Origin: Bacillota bacterium
Lineage (GTDB): Bacteria > Bacillota > Clostridia > Peptostreptococcales > Anaerovoracaceae
Length of the DNA stretch: 6,694 nucleotides
Assembly (NCBI GenBank): GCA_017621195.1
Contig: JAGATO010000185.1
Location: forward strand, 1-6,694
Direction of reading: 5' to 3'
Numbering within the stretch: the stretch's first letter is position 1; every line of letters starts with the position of its first letter. A program made the translations under genes and the position numbers. Of this stretch, positions 1 through 6,009 are shown piece after piece. The notes below the pieces were generated by a model. It saw only the letters and a list, made by a program, of their open reading frames with translations, searched no databases and was not told the origin of the DNA.

Positions 1-714
1 AATACTGAACACCAGAGGCAGAAAATCCTTAGCCGGCATTTCCTTGAACAGGAGGACATCCATCTTTCCGTCGTCCACCTCCGCCGGTTCGGCCAGCTGC
101 TTGAAGCTCCCGGCAGACTTTCCGTTCATGACCAGCGCAAAGTACACGTTTTCTTCGCCGCTGAATTCTTCGCTCTCAAACCGCATGGGAATGGGATGAA
201 GGTTGGGCAGCTCCACCATGCCCTGCAGATAATAGGCCAGTACGCCCAGCGTGTTCTTCATGTTGGGATCGGTTCTCTGAGACAGATCCACCAGACAGCC
301 CATGGCCGCCACGTTGATGAAGTTCCGCCCGTTGATGTCGCCGATATCCACCCTTTGCGTTTCCTCACCTAAAGCGATATCCACCATTCCTTCGATCTCA
401 TTGGGAATTTTAAAATAGTAGGCAAAATCGTTGGCCGTCCCCGCAGGGAAGATGGCCAGAGGAACGTCCACGTCGTTTCTCACCATGGAATTGACCACCA
501 GATCGATGGTACCGTCGCCGCCTGCGGCGATGATCCGTTCCACGCCAACGATCTTCGCTTCTTTCATGATGGGATCCAGATGCTCCGACCGGGCGCCCCG
601 GACGGGAATTACTGTATATCCTTCATCCTGAAACCGCGAAATGACATAGTCCAGCTGGTTTCGGAACATGCCGTTTCCAGCCAGGGGATTATACACCAGT
701 AATGCTTTTTTCAT
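1..714 (-). CDS. Diacylglycerol kinase family lipid kinase (YegS/DgkB-like), C-terminus cut by window edge
   Basis: This gene encodes a soluble or membrane-associated lipid kinase that would phosphorylate diacylglycerol or a related lipid with ATP. The 238 visible residues start MKKALLVYNP. They carry the N-terminal NPLAG motif (9-13), the nucleotide-binding GGDGT loop (65-69) and PAGTANDFA (90-98), which together define the DAGK catalytic domain. A DDG motif at 214-216 begins the beta-rich second domain. Family members are usually about 300 residues, so roughly 60 C-terminal residues, probably including the catalytic acidic residue, lie outside the window. The start at 714 is supported by GGAGG seven bases upstream. 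The first 26 bp overlap the end of folC in another frame, which suggests translational coupling. GGDGTID replaces the more usual GGDGTIN. The true substrate (diacylglycerol, undecaprenol, sphingoid base or other) cannot be read from the sequence. The family call is strong. Confidence 0.93.
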   Translation of the reverse strand, partial: MKKALLVYNPLAGNGMFRNQLDYVISRFQDEGYTVIPVRGARSEHLDPIMKEAKIVGVERIIAAGGDGTIDLVVNSMVRNDVDVPLAIFPAGTANDFAYYFKIPNEIEGMVDIALGEETQRVDIGDINGRNFINVAAMGCLVDLSQRTDPNMKNTLGVLAYYLQGMVELPNLHPIPMRFESEEFSGEENVYFALVMNGKSAGSFKQLAEPAEVDDGKMDVLLFKEMPAKDFLPLVFSI

Positions 715-2068
715 ACTCTTTCCTCCACCCTTCTCTGATCGACCCGATTAAATATAACGAACCGGCAAAGACAACGGCATCGTAGCCGTGGGCTTCTCCC
801 TCCGCAAGTTTCATGGCCGACCGCCATTCTCTTTCCTCGCGGCAATCGGCCCCCAGGGCCTCCCGCAAAGCGCAGGCCAGCTCTTCCGCCCCCATTTTCC
901 GCGGACTGTCGGGCTCCGTTGTGACAAAGGCAACGTCCACGCTGTTGCGAAGCTCCTTCAGTTCTTCCAGAATCCGTTCTACCGCCTTGTCCCGGAGGAT
1001 CCCCAGGACCAGCAGAATCTTCTTTCCGGCGAAGTGATCTTCCAGAGCCCGGCACAGCGAACGAATTCCGTCCTCGTTGTGAGCGCCGTCCAGAATGACC
1101 ACCGGATCGTGGGAGATGATCTCAAAGCGCCCCGGCTGGGTGGCCTCCTTCATCCCCCGGCGCACGATAGCCAGCCAATCCTCTCTCTCTCCGCGATCGT
1201 CGAACTCGCCCCGGCTTCGCAGCAATTCCAGCACTGTCAGTGCGCACAGGGCGTTCTCCACCTGATGCATTCCTGTCATGCTCAGTTCTATTGTATCATA
1301 TGTGTACCCTGAAATTTCGGAGGTAAAGCAATAGCCTCCCAGTTTTTTTCTCAGGCTGCGGGGCTTCGAAACACAGGCCGGAGCCACGGTTCCCAGAACG
1401 TCGTACAGCGGTGCGGGCGGTTGATGCTTCGACGCTTCCGCCCGGATCATCTCCGCCGCATCCCAGTCCTTCACCGCGTAGATCAACGGAACTGCGGGCT
1501 TTGCGATTCCCGCCTTTTCCCAGGCGATCTGCGTCAACGTGTTTCCCAATACAGCCATGTGATCCGGAGAGATCGACGTGATCACCGTGGCCAGCGGGTG
1601 GCTCACCACATTGGTGGAATCGCCGCGGCCGCCCAGTCCCACTTCCAGAATCACGTAGTCCGCCTGCTTTTCCGCAAAGTAGAGAAAGGCAATGGCGGTG
1701 ATGATGTCGAACTCCGTAGGTTCCTCGAAGCCGTTTTCCTGCATCCGGTCCGCCGCCGCAAACACCGGAACACCGAAGCGGATCAGATCCTCTTCGGCGA
1801 TCTGGCTGCCGTGGAACTGCACGCGTTCCGTAAATCGTTCAAGATAAGGAGAAGTATACAACCCACAGGCGTATCCCGCCTGCTCCAGAACGCAGTACAG
1901 GTAGCGGCACACCGAACCTTTTCCGTTGGTCCCCGCCACGTGGATAATGGAAAGAGAATTCTGGGGGTTGCCCAGAATTCTCATCAGTTCCGTTATGCGT
2001 TCCAGACCCGGCTTTTTCCCGAAAGCGTGATAGCTGTGGATCTTCTCTAGGGTCTCTTCATAGTTCAT
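689..2068 (-). CDS. folC: Bifunctional folylpolyglutamate synthase / dihydrofolate synthase
   Basis: FolC is a cytoplasmic Mur-ligase-family enzyme. It adds glutamate to dihydropteroate or to folates, using ATP and an acyl-phosphate intermediate, to make and retain polyglutamylated folates. The 459 residues are normal length for the family. Visible motifs are the P-loop GTNGKGS (46-52), TSPYL (72-76) with FTER (79-82), EVGLGGRGDSTNVV (142-155), SPDH (167-170), EKAGI (184-188, whose lysine is the likely carbamylated metal-site residue), HQVENA (268-273) and the C-terminal-domain DGAHN (327-331). GGRGDSTN departs slightly from the common GGRLDATN. The start is supported by AGAGG at 2076-2080, seven bases upstream. 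It follows valS by 36 bp with no terminator, the same valS-folC order as in Bacillus subtilis, so it probably shares the valS transcript. Whether it has both activities or only the synthase for polyglutamylation cannot be decided from the sequence. Confidence 0.96.
   Translation of the reverse strand: MNYEETLEKIHSYHAFGKKPGLERITELMRILGNPQNSLSIIHVAGTNGKGSVCRYLYCVLEQAGYACGLYTSPYLERFTERVQFHGSQIAEEDLIRFGVPVFAAADRMQENGFEEPTEFDIITAIAFLYFAEKQADYVILEVGLGGRGDSTNVVSHPLATVITSISPDHMAVLGNTLTQIAWEKAGIAKPAVPLIYAVKDWDAAEMIRAEASKHQPPAPLYDVLGTVAPACVSKPRSLRKKLGGYCFTSEISGYTYDTIELSMTGMHQVENALCALTVLELLRSRGEFDDRGEREDWLAIVRRGMKEATQPGRFEIISHDPVVILDGAHNEDGIRSLCRALEDHFAGKKILLVLGILRDKAVERILEELKELRNSVDVAFVTTEPDSPRKMGAEELACALREALGADCREEREWRSAMKLAEGEAHGYDAVVFAGSLYLIGSIREGWRKEYEKSITGV
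722..726 (-). promoter_or_regulatory. Ribosome binding site of the lipid kinase gene, inside folC
   Basis: GGAGG on the minus strand lies seven bases before the ATG at 714. It sits within the last codons of folC. This supports the chosen start and means ribosomes finishing folC pass directly over the site. Confidence 0.8.
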
Positions 2069-2104
2069 CGGTTTTCCTCTGTTATCGCAAACAGCAGTGC
2101 TCTG

Positions 2105-4792
2105 CTATTTTACTTTGGCTTCAACAATCGGCAGACGCTCGATGATCTTAGCCAGCATATCCTCGTATTTCGCCAGCTTTTCCCTCTCCGCATTGACTAC
2201 CTTTTCGGGAGCCTTGCTGACGAAGCTTTCGTTGCTCAGCTTTCCGGCAGTGCGCTTGACCTCGCCTTCCAGCCGTGCCTTTTCCTTTTGGAGACGTTCC
2301 AGCTCCGCCTTGTAATCCAGAAGATCGTCCAGCGGAACGTAGATTTCTACATTGTTCATGACGGCGGACATAACCTCGTCGGGCACCTGGTCCTTGCTAT
2401 CGATGAAGGTGATCTCGGAAATGTTGGCGATATTCTTCAGGAAGTGACAACCATCCGCCATGTAGCCCGCTTCCTTACCGGTGGCAAGGATCACCGCATG
2501 CAGCTTTCTGGAAGGAGCGGCATCCACTTCGGCGCGGATGTTTCTCACAGCGCGAATGGCGTCCATGGCGGTGTTCAGCTTGGCTTCTTCTTCCGGGAAT
2601 CTCAGAGCTTCGCTGTAGACCGGCCAGCTTTCCTTCATCAGGAACTGAGCAGCGTTTTCTTCCTTGGGAAGGAAGCTCCAGATTTCTTCGGTGATGAAGG
2701 GCATGAAGGGGTGCAGCAGCTTCAGCATATCCTTCAGCGCCTTGACCAGAACACAGCGACATACCTTCTTGTCCTCTTCGTCGTCCCCGTACAGTCTGGC
2801 CTTGACCAGCTCGATGTACCAGTCGCAGAATTCATTCCAGATCAGCTCGTAGATCTTCTGAGCTGCCAGAGACAGTTCGAATTTATCCAGGTTGGCGGTA
2901 ATCTCCGCTACGGCGCTGTTGATGGTGGACAGGATCCACTTATCTTCATCCTTTAACGCCAGCGTCTCGATTCCGTCAGCGGCGTCAGCCATGGGTCTGA
3001 AGTTTCCTTCTTCGTCCTGCAGGTTCATGATGGTGAACCGGGATGCGTTCCACAGCTTGTTAGCGAAGTTTCTGGCGGATTCCAGCTTGTCCATCTTGAA
3101 TCTCATGTCGTTTCCGGCGGTGATTCCGGACAGGAGCATGAAGCGCAGAGCGTCGGCTCCGTACTGGTCGATGATCTCCAGCGGGTCGATACCGTTGCCC
3201 AGAGACTTGCTCATCTTACGTCCTTCGGCATCTCTGACCAGACCGTGGACATAGACGTATTTGAACGGCGATTCGCCCATTTCCTCCAAACCGGAGAATA
3301 CCATTCGAACGACCCAGAAGAAGATGATGTCATACCCGGTGACCAGCACGTCGGTGGGATAGAAGTAATCTAGTTCTTCCGTCTTTTCCGGCCAGCCCAA
3401 CGTGGAGAAGGGCCACAAAGCGGAACTGAACCAGGTATCCAGCACGTCTTCATCCTGATGGAAGTGGGTTCCTCCGCACTTGGGACAGGTCTTGGGCATT
3501 TCCGCGGCAACCACCATTTCGCCGCAGTCGTCGCAGTAATATGCGGGGATTCTGTGACCCCACCACAGCTGACGGGAGATGCACCAGTCGCGGATGTCCT
3601 CCAGCCAGTTCAGATAGATCTTTTCGAAGCGATCCGGAACGTGGGTCAGCGTACCGTTCTTGGCAACCTCGATGGCCGGCTTTGCCAGTTCTTCCATGGC
3701 AACGAACCACTGATCGGAGATCATGGGTTCGATGACATTGTGGCAGCGGTAGCATTCACCGGTGGGAATGACTTTCTCCTCGATCTTCACCAGATAGCCT
3801 GCGGCTTCCAGATCATTAACCCAGGCCTTGCGGCATTCATACCGATCCATGCCCTGATACTTTCCTGCCAGCTCGTTCATGGTAGCGTCGGGATTGATGC
3901 AGGACAGCTGCTCCAGATTATGTCTCTGGCCGACTTCGAAGTCGTTGGGGTCGTGGGACGGCGTAATCTTTACGGCGCCGGTACCCTTCTCCGGATCGGG
4001 ATAGCTGTCGGCGATGATGGGAATCTCACGTCCTACCAGAGGCAGGATGACCTTCTTTCCAACCATATCCTGATAGCGCTCGTCGCTGGGATGAACGGCG
4101 ATGGCTACGTCGCCGAACATGGTTTCGGGACGGGATGTGGCAACTACGATGCCTTCGCCGCCATCGGCTGCGGGATAGCGGAAATACCAGTACTTGCCGT
4201 TCTTGTCTTCGTGCTCAACTTCAGCGTCGGACAGGGATGTTCCGCAGACGGGACACCAGTTGATGATTCGATGGCCCTTGTAGATCAGGCCCTTATTGTA
4301 CAGGCGGATGAAATGCTCCACGACGGCTTTGTTGCAGCCCTCGTCCATGGTGAACCGCTCCCGATCCCAGTCGCAGGAGCTTCCCAGCTTCCGGATCTGC
4401 TTGTTGATCCGACCGCCGAATTCCCGCTTCCAGTCCCAGGCTCTCTTCAAAAATTCCTCGCGGCCCAGATCTTCCTTAGATTTTCCTTCTTCCTTGCGGA
4501 TCTTCTCTACAACCTTCACTTCGGTCGCGATGCTGGCGTGGTCCGTTCCCGGAAGCCACAGCGCACTGTAGCCCTGCATTCTCTTCCAGCGAGTCAGAAC
4601 GTCCTGCAGCGTCTGGTCCAACGCATGGCCCATGTGCAGCTGACCGGTAATGTTGGGAGGCGGCATGACGATGGTGAAGGGCTTTTTGTCCCGATCCACT
4701 TCTGCATGGAACGCCTTGTTTTCCTCCCAGGACTGATAGATGCGATCTTCAAAATCCTTGGGATTGTAAGTCTTCGCTAAGTTCTTTTCCAT
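2105..4792 (-). CDS. valS: Valine--tRNA ligase (class I aminoacyl-tRNA synthetase)
   Basis: ValS charges tRNA(Val) with valine in the cytoplasm and edits mischarged threonine. The 895 residues match bacterial ValS length. The class I signatures are PPPNITGQLHMGH with HMGH at 53-56 and KMSKS at 526-530. The CP1 editing domain shows ATSRPET (218-224) and GTGAVKITPSHDPNDF with HDPND at 280-284. Cysteine pairs C420/C423 and C436/C439 form a zinc-ribbon-like knuckle just before the DVLDTWFSS catalytic segment. An alpha-helical anticodon-binding domain follows (about 615-770), and the last roughly 70 residues (825-895) form the Lys/Glu-rich coiled-coil tRNA arm. The start is secure: upstream in frame there is a TAG stop at 4823-4825 with no other ATG between. 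Its ribosome site is less ideal than its neighbours': AAAGGA is 11 bases away and AGGA only 3. Expression is controlled by the T-box leader upstream. Confidence 0.98.
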   Translation of the reverse strand: MEKNLAKTYNPKDFEDRIYQSWEENKAFHAEVDRDKKPFTIVMPPPNITGQLHMGHALDQTLQDVLTRWKRMQGYSALWLPGTDHASIATEVKVVEKIRKEEGKSKEDLGREEFLKRAWDWKREFGGRINKQIRKLGSSCDWDRERFTMDEGCNKAVVEHFIRLYNKGLIYKGHRIINWCPVCGTSLSDAEVEHEDKNGKYWYFRYPAADGGEGIVVATSRPETMFGDVAIAVHPSDERYQDMVGKKVILPLVGREIPIIADSYPDPEKGTGAVKITPSHDPNDFEVGQRHNLEQLSCINPDATMNELAGKYQGMDRYECRKAWVNDLEAAGYLVKIEEKVIPTGECYRCHNVIEPMISDQWFVAMEELAKPAIEVAKNGTLTHVPDRFEKIYLNWLEDIRDWCISRQLWWGHRIPAYYCDDCGEMVVAAEMPKTCPKCGGTHFHQDEDVLDTWFSSALWPFSTLGWPEKTEELDYFYPTDVLVTGYDIIFFWVVRMVFSGLEEMGESPFKYVYVHGLVRDAEGRKMSKSLGNGIDPLEIIDQYGADALRFMLLSGITAGNDMRFKMDKLESARNFANKLWNASRFTIMNLQDEEGNFRPMADAADGIETLALKDEDKWILSTINSAVAEITANLDKFELSLAAQKIYELIWNEFCDWYIELVKARLYGDDEEDKKVCRCVLVKALKDMLKLLHPFMPFITEEIWSFLPKEENAAQFLMKESWPVYSEALRFPEEEAKLNTAMDAIRAVRNIRAEVDAAPSRKLHAVILATGKEAGYMADGCHFLKNIANISEITFIDSKDQVPDEVMSAVMNNVEIYVPLDDLLDYKAELERLQKEKARLEGEVKRTAGKLSNESFVSKAPEKVVNAEREKLAKYEDMLAKIIERLPIVEAKVK

Positions 4793-4803
4793 TGATCCTG
4801 ATT

Positions 4804-4809
4804 TCCTTT
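4804..4809 (-). promoter_or_regulatory. Probable valS ribosome binding site with long spacing
   Basis: AAAGGA lies 11 bases before the valS ATG in a purine-rich tract. A second AGGA at 4796-4799 leaves only 3 bases, too close for the usual geometry. Either may contribute. The site is weaker than the AGGAGG and GGAGG sites of the neighbouring genes. Confidence 0.5.
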
Positions 4810-4834
4810 CTTTCTTCTTTTCCTAAGCTCCGTC

Positions 4835-4891
4835 TTCGCCGACGCTGACACGTTGTTTCGCCGACGCTGACGCGTCGCCTCGCCGATCGCT
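4835..4891. repeat. Tandem 22-bp repeat, two full copies and a degenerate third
   Basis: On the plus strand TTCGCCGACGCTGAC occurs at 4835-4849 and again at 4857-4871, exactly 22 bp apart. The full 22-bp units (4835-4856 and 4857-4878) differ at only a few positions in their last seven bases. A third, decayed copy begins at 4879 in the same phase and keeps TCGCCGA. The array is in the untranslated region between the T-box terminator and valS. It is much richer in G+C than the leader upstream: 4841-4960 is about 62% G+C by direct count. Its function is unknown. Confidence 0.75.
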
Positions 4892-4908
4892 AAGGAAAGT
4901 GCGATGTC

Positions 4909-4963
4909 TGACCTACGTCGGCTCTGACTTCGCCTCCGGCTCGTCAGTCGCCGTGTTAGGTCA
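4909..4963. repeat. Imperfect inverted repeat (RNA hairpin) between terminator and valS
   Basis: On the plus strand TGACCTA (4909-4915) is complementary to TAGGTCA (4957-4963). Inside that, CGGC pairs with GCCG and CTGAC pairs with GTCAG, separated by small mismatched loops, around a GC-rich apical segment. In the valS transcript this hairpin would follow directly after the T-box terminator U-tract. It has no U-run of its own in the direction of transcription and is therefore not a second terminator. It may stabilise the mRNA or be part of the same inserted repeat element as the 22-bp array. Its role is unknown. Confidence 0.65.
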
Positions 4964-4964
4964 T

Positions 4965-5003
4965 AAAAAAACCGTCCTGAAAGGCTCTTGCCTTAAAGGA
5001 CGG
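4965..5003 (-). terminator. Intrinsic terminator of the valS T-box leader
   Basis: In the RNA, CCGUCCU (5003-4997) pairs with AGGACGG (4978-4972), and AAGGC pairs with GCCUU further in, across a small UU/UC internal loop. The loop is AAGA, and seven U residues follow (4971-4965). Its 5' arm shares CCUUU and part of UCCGU with the antiterminator, so the two structures cannot form together. This is the off state when tRNA(Val) is charged. Confidence 0.93.
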
Positions 5004-5028
5004 ATATCTCCGCGGTACCACCTTTATT
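4995..5028 (-). promoter_or_regulatory. T-box sequence and antiterminator
   Basis: The RNA contains AAUAAAGGUGGUACCGCG, a close match to the conserved T-box. It folds into the canonical antiterminator. Helix A1 is AAAGG (5025-5021) with CCUUU (4999-4995). The exact seven-base bulge UGGUACC spans 5020-5014. Helix A2 is GCGGA (5013-5009) with UCCGU (5004-5000), closed by a GAUA loop. The UGGU of the bulge is complementary to a tRNA 3' end ACCA, as expected for tRNA(Val) with discriminator A. Binding of uncharged tRNA would stabilise this form and prevent the terminator. Confidence 0.95.
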
Positions 5029-5248
5029 CCTCCGATGCATGGGATGGAACGGCTGAAATTCATCGCCGCATAGCCATCACCTCTTTACGAAGGCACTCAT
5101 TTGATAATGCGCTCCAAAGCAACCTTCATCGACAGGGACCGGTAAAACCTCTCAGCCACGGGTTCTTTCTCTTCTCCCGGTATACTTCGACTACTCCTCT
5201 TTTTCATCGCGCGTATTCAGTTATTCGTTTTCAGAACGATTACATTTA

Positions 5249-5276
5249 ATTTTATCAAAAAACCTCTCTCTGTCAA
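5249..5276 (-). promoter_or_regulatory. Sigma-A-type promoter of the T-box-valS unit
   Basis: A perfect -35 TTGACA (5276-5271) and a -10 TAAAAT (5254-5249, five of six matches to TATAAT) are separated by 16 bp. Transcription would start near 5242, just before T-box Stem I. The promoter lies in the 51-bp AT-rich gap after rnhB, about 25 bp past its stop codon. Confidence 0.82.
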
Positions 5277-5300
5277 CCCTGTTTCATTATAATTTCAGCT

Positions 5301-5966
5301 TTACAGCATTGAATTTTCGTTTTTCGCCGCCAGATACTTCACTAAAAACGATCTCCGATGAATCTCGCTGATGCCGAAACGATCCAATCCCGCATAATGT
5401 ACCTTCGTTCCGTAGCCCTTGTTCTGAGCGAATCCATACCCGGGATAAACCGCATCGTATTCCACCATCATTCGGTCCCTGGTCACCTTTGCCAGAATGG
5501 AAGCCGCGGCAATGGACACGCTGGAAGCGTCGCCCTTTACGATCCCCGTTTGGGGAATGTGGATATTTTTCAAGGTCAGAGCATCGATCAGAATGTGACC
5601 CGGCTTGATTGTAAGGCTTTGGACAGCCTGGGTCATGGCTTCTTTGGTCGCCTCCAGAATATTGATCTGATCGATGCGCTTCTCATCAGCCATACCGATG
5701 GCATAGCAGATCGCTTTCTCCCGGATGACGTCAAACAGTTCTTCTCTCTTCTTCTCCGACAGCTTCTTCGAATCATCCACACCCAGAACATCGAAGTCCT
5801 CCGGCAGAATGACAGCTGCCGTGACCACCGGGCCGGCCAAAGGACCGCGACCCACTTCATCCACTCCGGCGATATATCGTACTCCTTCCCGATACAACGC
5901 AGTTTCATATCGCTTCATCTCTTTCAGGCGCAGTTTTTGCTGTTCCAGTCGTTCCTGTTTTGTCAT
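5301..5966 (-). CDS. rnhB: Ribonuclease HII
   Basis: RNase HII cleaves the RNA strand of RNA-DNA hybrids and nicks at single ribonucleotides misincorporated in DNA, acting in ribonucleotide excision repair and R-loop or primer removal. The 221 residues begin with a short charged helix (1-30), followed by the catalytic domain. The DEVGRGPLAGPV motif at 36-47 provides D36 and E37 plus the GRG loop that reads the RNA-DNA junction. D128 (in LIDALTL) and D146 (in KGDASS) complete the metal-binding DEDD set. Also present are SILAKVTRDR (156-165) and KGYGTKVHYAGLDRFG, then HRRSF at 203-207. The ORF is open upstream to an ATG at 6098, but that start would overlap the ATPase gene by 89 bp. The ATG at 5966 has a perfect AGGAGG seven bases before it and begins at the expected homologous N-terminus. 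It probably shares a transcript with the ATPase 43 bp upstream. Confidence 0.97.
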   Translation of the reverse strand: MTKQERLEQQKLRLKEMKRYETALYREGVRYIAGVDEVGRGPLAGPVVTAAVILPEDFDVLGVDDSKKLSEKKREELFDVIREKAICYAIGMADEKRIDQINILEATKEAMTQAVQSLTIKPGHILIDALTLKNIHIPQTGIVKGDASSVSIAAASILAKVTRDRMMVEYDAVYPGYGFAQNKGYGTKVHYAGLDRFGISEIHRRSFLVKYLAAKNENSML

Positions 5967-5973
5967 GGTTCTT

Positions 5974-5979
5974 CCTCCT
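5974..5979 (-). promoter_or_regulatory. Ribosome binding site that fixes the rnhB start
   Basis: A perfect AGGAGG lies seven bases before the ATG at 5966, in the 43-bp gap after the ATPase stop codon. This selects the 221-residue protein over the longer reading frame starting at 6098. Confidence 0.9.
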
Positions 5980-6009
5980 GATGTATCTCTGTTCTCCGCT
6001 GTTATCATA

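Larger units (their letters stand above)
4965..5242 (-). promoter_or_regulatory. T-box riboswitch leader controlling valS
   Basis: A leader RNA of about 278 nt senses the charging state of tRNA(Val) and switches between termination and read-through into valS. Stem I runs from about 5212 to 5109, closed at its base by complementary GCGC segments. It contains the conserved-looking GAGGAGUAG on the 5' side, an AGAGAAAG-type purine stretch, CCGG arms, and GAUGAAGG followed by UUUGGAGC on the 3' side. The best specifier candidate is GUC at 5133-5131, a valine codon. The nearby GUU in GAAGGUUGC is also a valine codon, so the amino acid assignment does not depend on the choice. The segment 5108-5029 should hold the linker and Stem II/III region, which I could not fold with confidence. 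The antiterminator and terminator complete the switch. The 5' end is inferred from the promoter. Confidence 0.94.

Noticed and set aside
788..2050. Plus-strand frames opposite folC
   Set aside because: They are shadows of folC on the opposite strand, without motifs or ribosome sites.
3458..4780. A 440-residue open frame on the plus strand opposite valS
   Set aside because: It lies entirely antisense to an unmistakable valS, with a composition expected from the complementary strand. It has no recognisable domain. I saw no convincing ribosome site.
4835..4891. CRISPR array
   Set aside because: The units are directly adjacent 22-bp tandem copies with no unique spacers, and no cas gene is in the window.
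4909..4963. A second intrinsic terminator before valS
   Set aside because: The hairpin is interrupted by internal loops. In the direction of valS transcription it is preceded, not followed, by the U-tract, so it cannot work as an intrinsic terminator for valS.
4899..5249. A 116-residue plus-strand frame across the T-box leader and repeat block
   Set aside because: It is the complement of a structured RNA leader whose every base from 4995 to 5028 is explained by T-box pairing. The protein shows no family resemblance.
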